From assembly GCA_030374805.1 (NCBI GenBank), contig JARGSG010000231.1, forward strand, positions 372,001 through 436,000: 64,000 nucleotides of DNA. The letters run 5' to 3'. This DNA comes from Gracilaria gracilis (lineage: Eukaryota; Rhodophyta; Florideophyceae; Gracilariales; Gracilariaceae). The notes beneath the pieces are model-generated. The model searched no databases and was not told the DNA's origin. It was given only the letters and a program-made list of their open reading frames with translations. The translations under genes and the position numbers were made by a program. This document shows positions 61,743 through 64,000 of this stretch, piece after piece. The stretch's first letter is position 1. Every line of letters begins with the position of its first letter.

Positions 61743-62807
61743 GTTACGTACAGTACAAGGGTACTAGCTAGCATTACAAAAGGTTGATTGATTGATGTTG
61801 TTGAGTTTGTGTGAAGCGCGAGCGTTAATTGTTGTTAGATGAGTAGATGTGGCAATGATACAGAGTACTTGCCATTCCGCCACATACATGGCAGCTTCGT
61901 ATTACTCGCCAGCGACTAATTGATAACACCGAATTGGCGAAAGCGTTTCCGTTGCAAGCATGGACGAAGCGTTCAGCACAGAGAGCCGACAAACACTCTA
62001 CACGGTAGCATCGGCGAATGGTGCGGCATGAGCGAATTGTGCTATAGGGGGGGAACGCATGCGGATTGCGGTGGGGACACAGAAGATGCAACGTTCAAGA
62101 CCGGAGCTAGTAGTGTGTGCGGCAATTTGCGTTGTACATTCGGTGCTATCAAGTGAGGACGGCTTCATGATGAGAGCGAGATCAAACTGGTTTTGAGCCG
62201 ACAGTGCGAGTGGGCAGTGAGAGCAAAGAGACAGCAGCAGAGAGCAACCGCGTCGGGCAGTTGGCATGCGTCTACAGAAAATGTACGTGACGCTGCGTCC
62301 CGCTCAATCCTCAAAGCAAACAGCCGCTCATGAGCAGGATAGCAAGCGAAACGAGAACCTGTTTGGTTCGATATGCGCCCCTTGGGTTTCAGCCGGACAG
62401 CCACGCGACAAAGGCGCTCAGGCTGCAGCCTGACCATTGGTAGGGGCGACTCCACTCGCAGCCGCGCACGCACTCAGCACGGCCGGCTAGCGCGCGCACA
62501 CGCGCAGCCACGCGCGTCTTCGCGCGCGACGCCATCGCTTGCGCGATGAGGTGGGCGCGATTCGCGCGCGATGGCGGGCGCCACCACCGGCGGCGTGCGG
62601 ATTGGGCGCGGCGCGTGTAGAGACGCACGCGCTACGTCTCTTGACGAAGACGCTCTGCGAGCGACAGGCGCATCGCTTAGAAGCCCATGGCGCCCGAGGG
62701 CGACGACGACGGCGGCAGTGGCAGCGGCAGTGGCGGCGGCAGTGGCGGCGGCAGGCGCCTTCTCAACTTGCGTCCCGTGCCTTACAACAATGACACCTGT
62801 GTACGTA

Positions 62808-63986
62808 AAGACCGACTGGTTTCCCAATTCCAGTCGTACAAGCAAGAAGTGCCTACATCATGTAGCATGATGCGGCGCTGCCTGGCTCAACCCGCGCATG
62901 GACAAGGTTCTGCTGGTACGCGGCTGGGGCCCGACAGCGCGCTGGGGGTTTCCAAAGGGCAAGCTCGCCAAAGACGAGACCGAGCTGGATGCCGCCGTGC
63001 GAGAAGTGCGCGAGGAGACTGGCTTCGACATGTCTCGATACGTCAACAAGAACATCGACTACCTTGACTCGCTTTCCAGCGGCAGGCCGTGTCGAATCTT
63101 CATCGTCACAAATGTACCAGAGGACACGCGCTTTGAAACGCAGACCAGAAAAGAGATCTCTGACATTGAATGGGTCTCGATTTCCACGCTGCCTGATTCG
63201 TCAAAAGCTGCGAAGGCTCTGAACAAACAGGCGGGGGCTGAGGCGAAGACATCGCCGCGTCGAGAAAAGGTAAAGCTCTTCTCGCAGAATGGAGTTGCTG
63301 CCTTTACCAAGCGACTCAAGGCCTGGATCTCGCGACGACAGAAGGCAATCAGGGACAGCTCAAAGTCAATGCCTAATCTTGAGATAAGCTTGTCCAATGG
63401 CAGAGATTACTCCACACCGAGAACGAAGCTGAAGGAATGTAGCAAGCCGGTCGTCGAGCGAGTCAACGAAAACCACAGCTTGAGAGAATCAAGTGGTGAT
63501 GACAGTTTACCGAAGAAGAAGACACCGCCAAGACGAAAGACGCCCAAAGCCAAAGCGAACCAATCCTCTGAATCGAGGGGAACTGGCAGAAAGTCACGCA
63601 AGGATGCGGCTTTACAGGAAGCCCTCCGAAACATGGCGACTTTCGGTACAATAGGTGGCACTGTCCTCAGCGACTCCGAAAGAAAGCAGCTGTTTCATCG
63701 CTACGTCCTCGAAACCGATCGAATAGCTGCGGAAAAGGGTTTGAAAGACGAGTTTTGGCCCGTGCCCTTCGTTACCAGCAAGGACTTCACCGAAGAAGAG
63801 CTTCGTGAGGCTCAGGCCATGCCGATGCCCGCCAAAAACCTGTTCGGTGATCTCAATGAATCACAACAAAGTTTCGGGAGGGCTTCTTTCATAAAACACC
63901 TTGTCAAGAAAAGAGAACCTACGGAGACTTTTGTGTTCAATAGAGATGCGATTCGAGCTGTTATGCGCGCAAAGAGCCCTCCCTGA
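62808..63986 (+). CDS. 5'-truncated DCP2 copy (Nudix half)
   Basis: From 62808 the sequence matches the reverse complement of 48201-47021. The regulatory domain is absent. After about 15 codons of matching sequence a palindromic insertion (62856-62872) shifts the frame, but an intact ORF of 362 aa restarts at ATG 62898 (MDKVLLVRGWG) with the complete Nudix box and normal C-terminus. Only about four residues differ from the intact DCP2. If expressed it would be a decapping Nudix domain without its N-terminal activation domain; it may equally be a young pseudogene. Its upstream neighbour is the GC-rich end of arm B. Confidence 0.8.
62856..62872. repeat. 17-bp palindromic insertion in the truncated DCP2
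   Basis: CATCATG TAG CATGATG occupies the place of CATG in the intact gene, adding 13 bp and a frameshift. Confidence 0.8.
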
Positions 63987-64000
63987 AGGAAATCGCTGAC

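Larger units (their letters stand above)
58694..62806 (-). repeat. Arm B of the inverted duplication
   Basis: Reverse complement of 41402-45472. Differences include an 18-20-bp tandem duplication (CACGGAGCCCGCTTCGTGGG at 60710-60745), an expanded GGCGGCAGT repeat (62710-62755), loss of one CTGCTGTCTTTTTGCTCTC-like unit relative to 41975-41995, and the diverged coiled-coil patch. Lower similarity (about 75-80%) extends to about 58460. Confidence 0.95.

Noticed and set aside
1-64000. tRNA, rRNA, CRISPR or bacterial-type operon signals
   Set aside because: No T-loop with a matching cloverleaf, no rRNA-like stretch and no regularly spaced repeat array were found; GGTTCGA-like strings at 8520, 20490 and 45590 lack the other arms.

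Overview
This is nuclear DNA of a eukaryote, most likely a unicellular or simple alga. It carries eukaryote-only genes (eL22, CNOT2, DCP2, DMC1, RAD5, an equilibrative nucleoside transporter), short GT-AG introns of 73-110 nt in five genes and none evident in the rest, metazoan-like TATA boxes, and one probable plastid lipid-associated (fibrillin) protein. A red-lineage alga would fit, but the sequence alone does not settle the species. There is no operon structure. Coding starts given here are ATG codons that agree with the recognisable domain, not GTG/TTG extensions.

Layout. 0.5-5 kb: serine hydroxymethyltransferase and a TMEM62-like membrane phosphoesterase. 5.0-10.3 kb: a 5-kb block of debris and small accessory genes wedged between the tail-to-tail TMEM62-like and RAD5 genes, with a diverged duplicate of the gene-tail junction at each end. 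10.3-14.3 kb: RAD5 (HIRAN-SNF2-RING). 14.3-21.4 kb: gene-poor, with a LINE remnant. 21.4-31.1 kb: malic enzyme, meiotic recombinase DMC1 (4 exons), fibrillin-like protein, a small coiled-coil gene behind a 350-bp palindrome, and an FSP1/AIFM2-like oxidoreductase. 32-41.2 kb: dense housekeeping block (ENT, a four-helix membrane protein, a one-RRM protein, PrmC/HemK, CNOT2, eL22). 41.4-64 kb: a rearranged region. A 4.1-kb segment (41.40-45.5 kb) is repeated inverted at 58.7-62.81 kb and is joined there directly to a 5'-truncated, inverted copy of DCP2. Between the copies lie intact DCP2, a short-chain dehydrogenase-like protein with altered catalytic residues, two paralogous DUF6818 (Myb/SANT-like) genes and a coiled-coil gene.

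The strongest candidate for something undescribed is a family of small proteins (143-166 aa), each with an N-terminal hydrophobic helix starting MIG/MFG, then an uninterrupted coiled coil. There are five loci in 64 kb (7.7-8.1, 9.1, 28.8, 42.5 and 61.2 kb), in two subtypes. They share a promoter module (CTGACA box, TATAAAA, then a CCGCC-rich box) set 100-119 bp before the ATG, and they sit in the rearranged or palindrome-rich parts of the window. In the two copies carried by the inverted repeat, the coiled-coil gene is clearly more diverged than its near-identical flanks, which points to gene conversion or diversifying selection.

Other shared signals: E2F-like palindromes upstream of RAD5 and of both DUF6818 genes; a recurrent TACCGTYGGTACC motif, often beside TACGAAGGTA, mainly in promoter or 3' flanks; and several short perfect hairpins with 3-nt loops.
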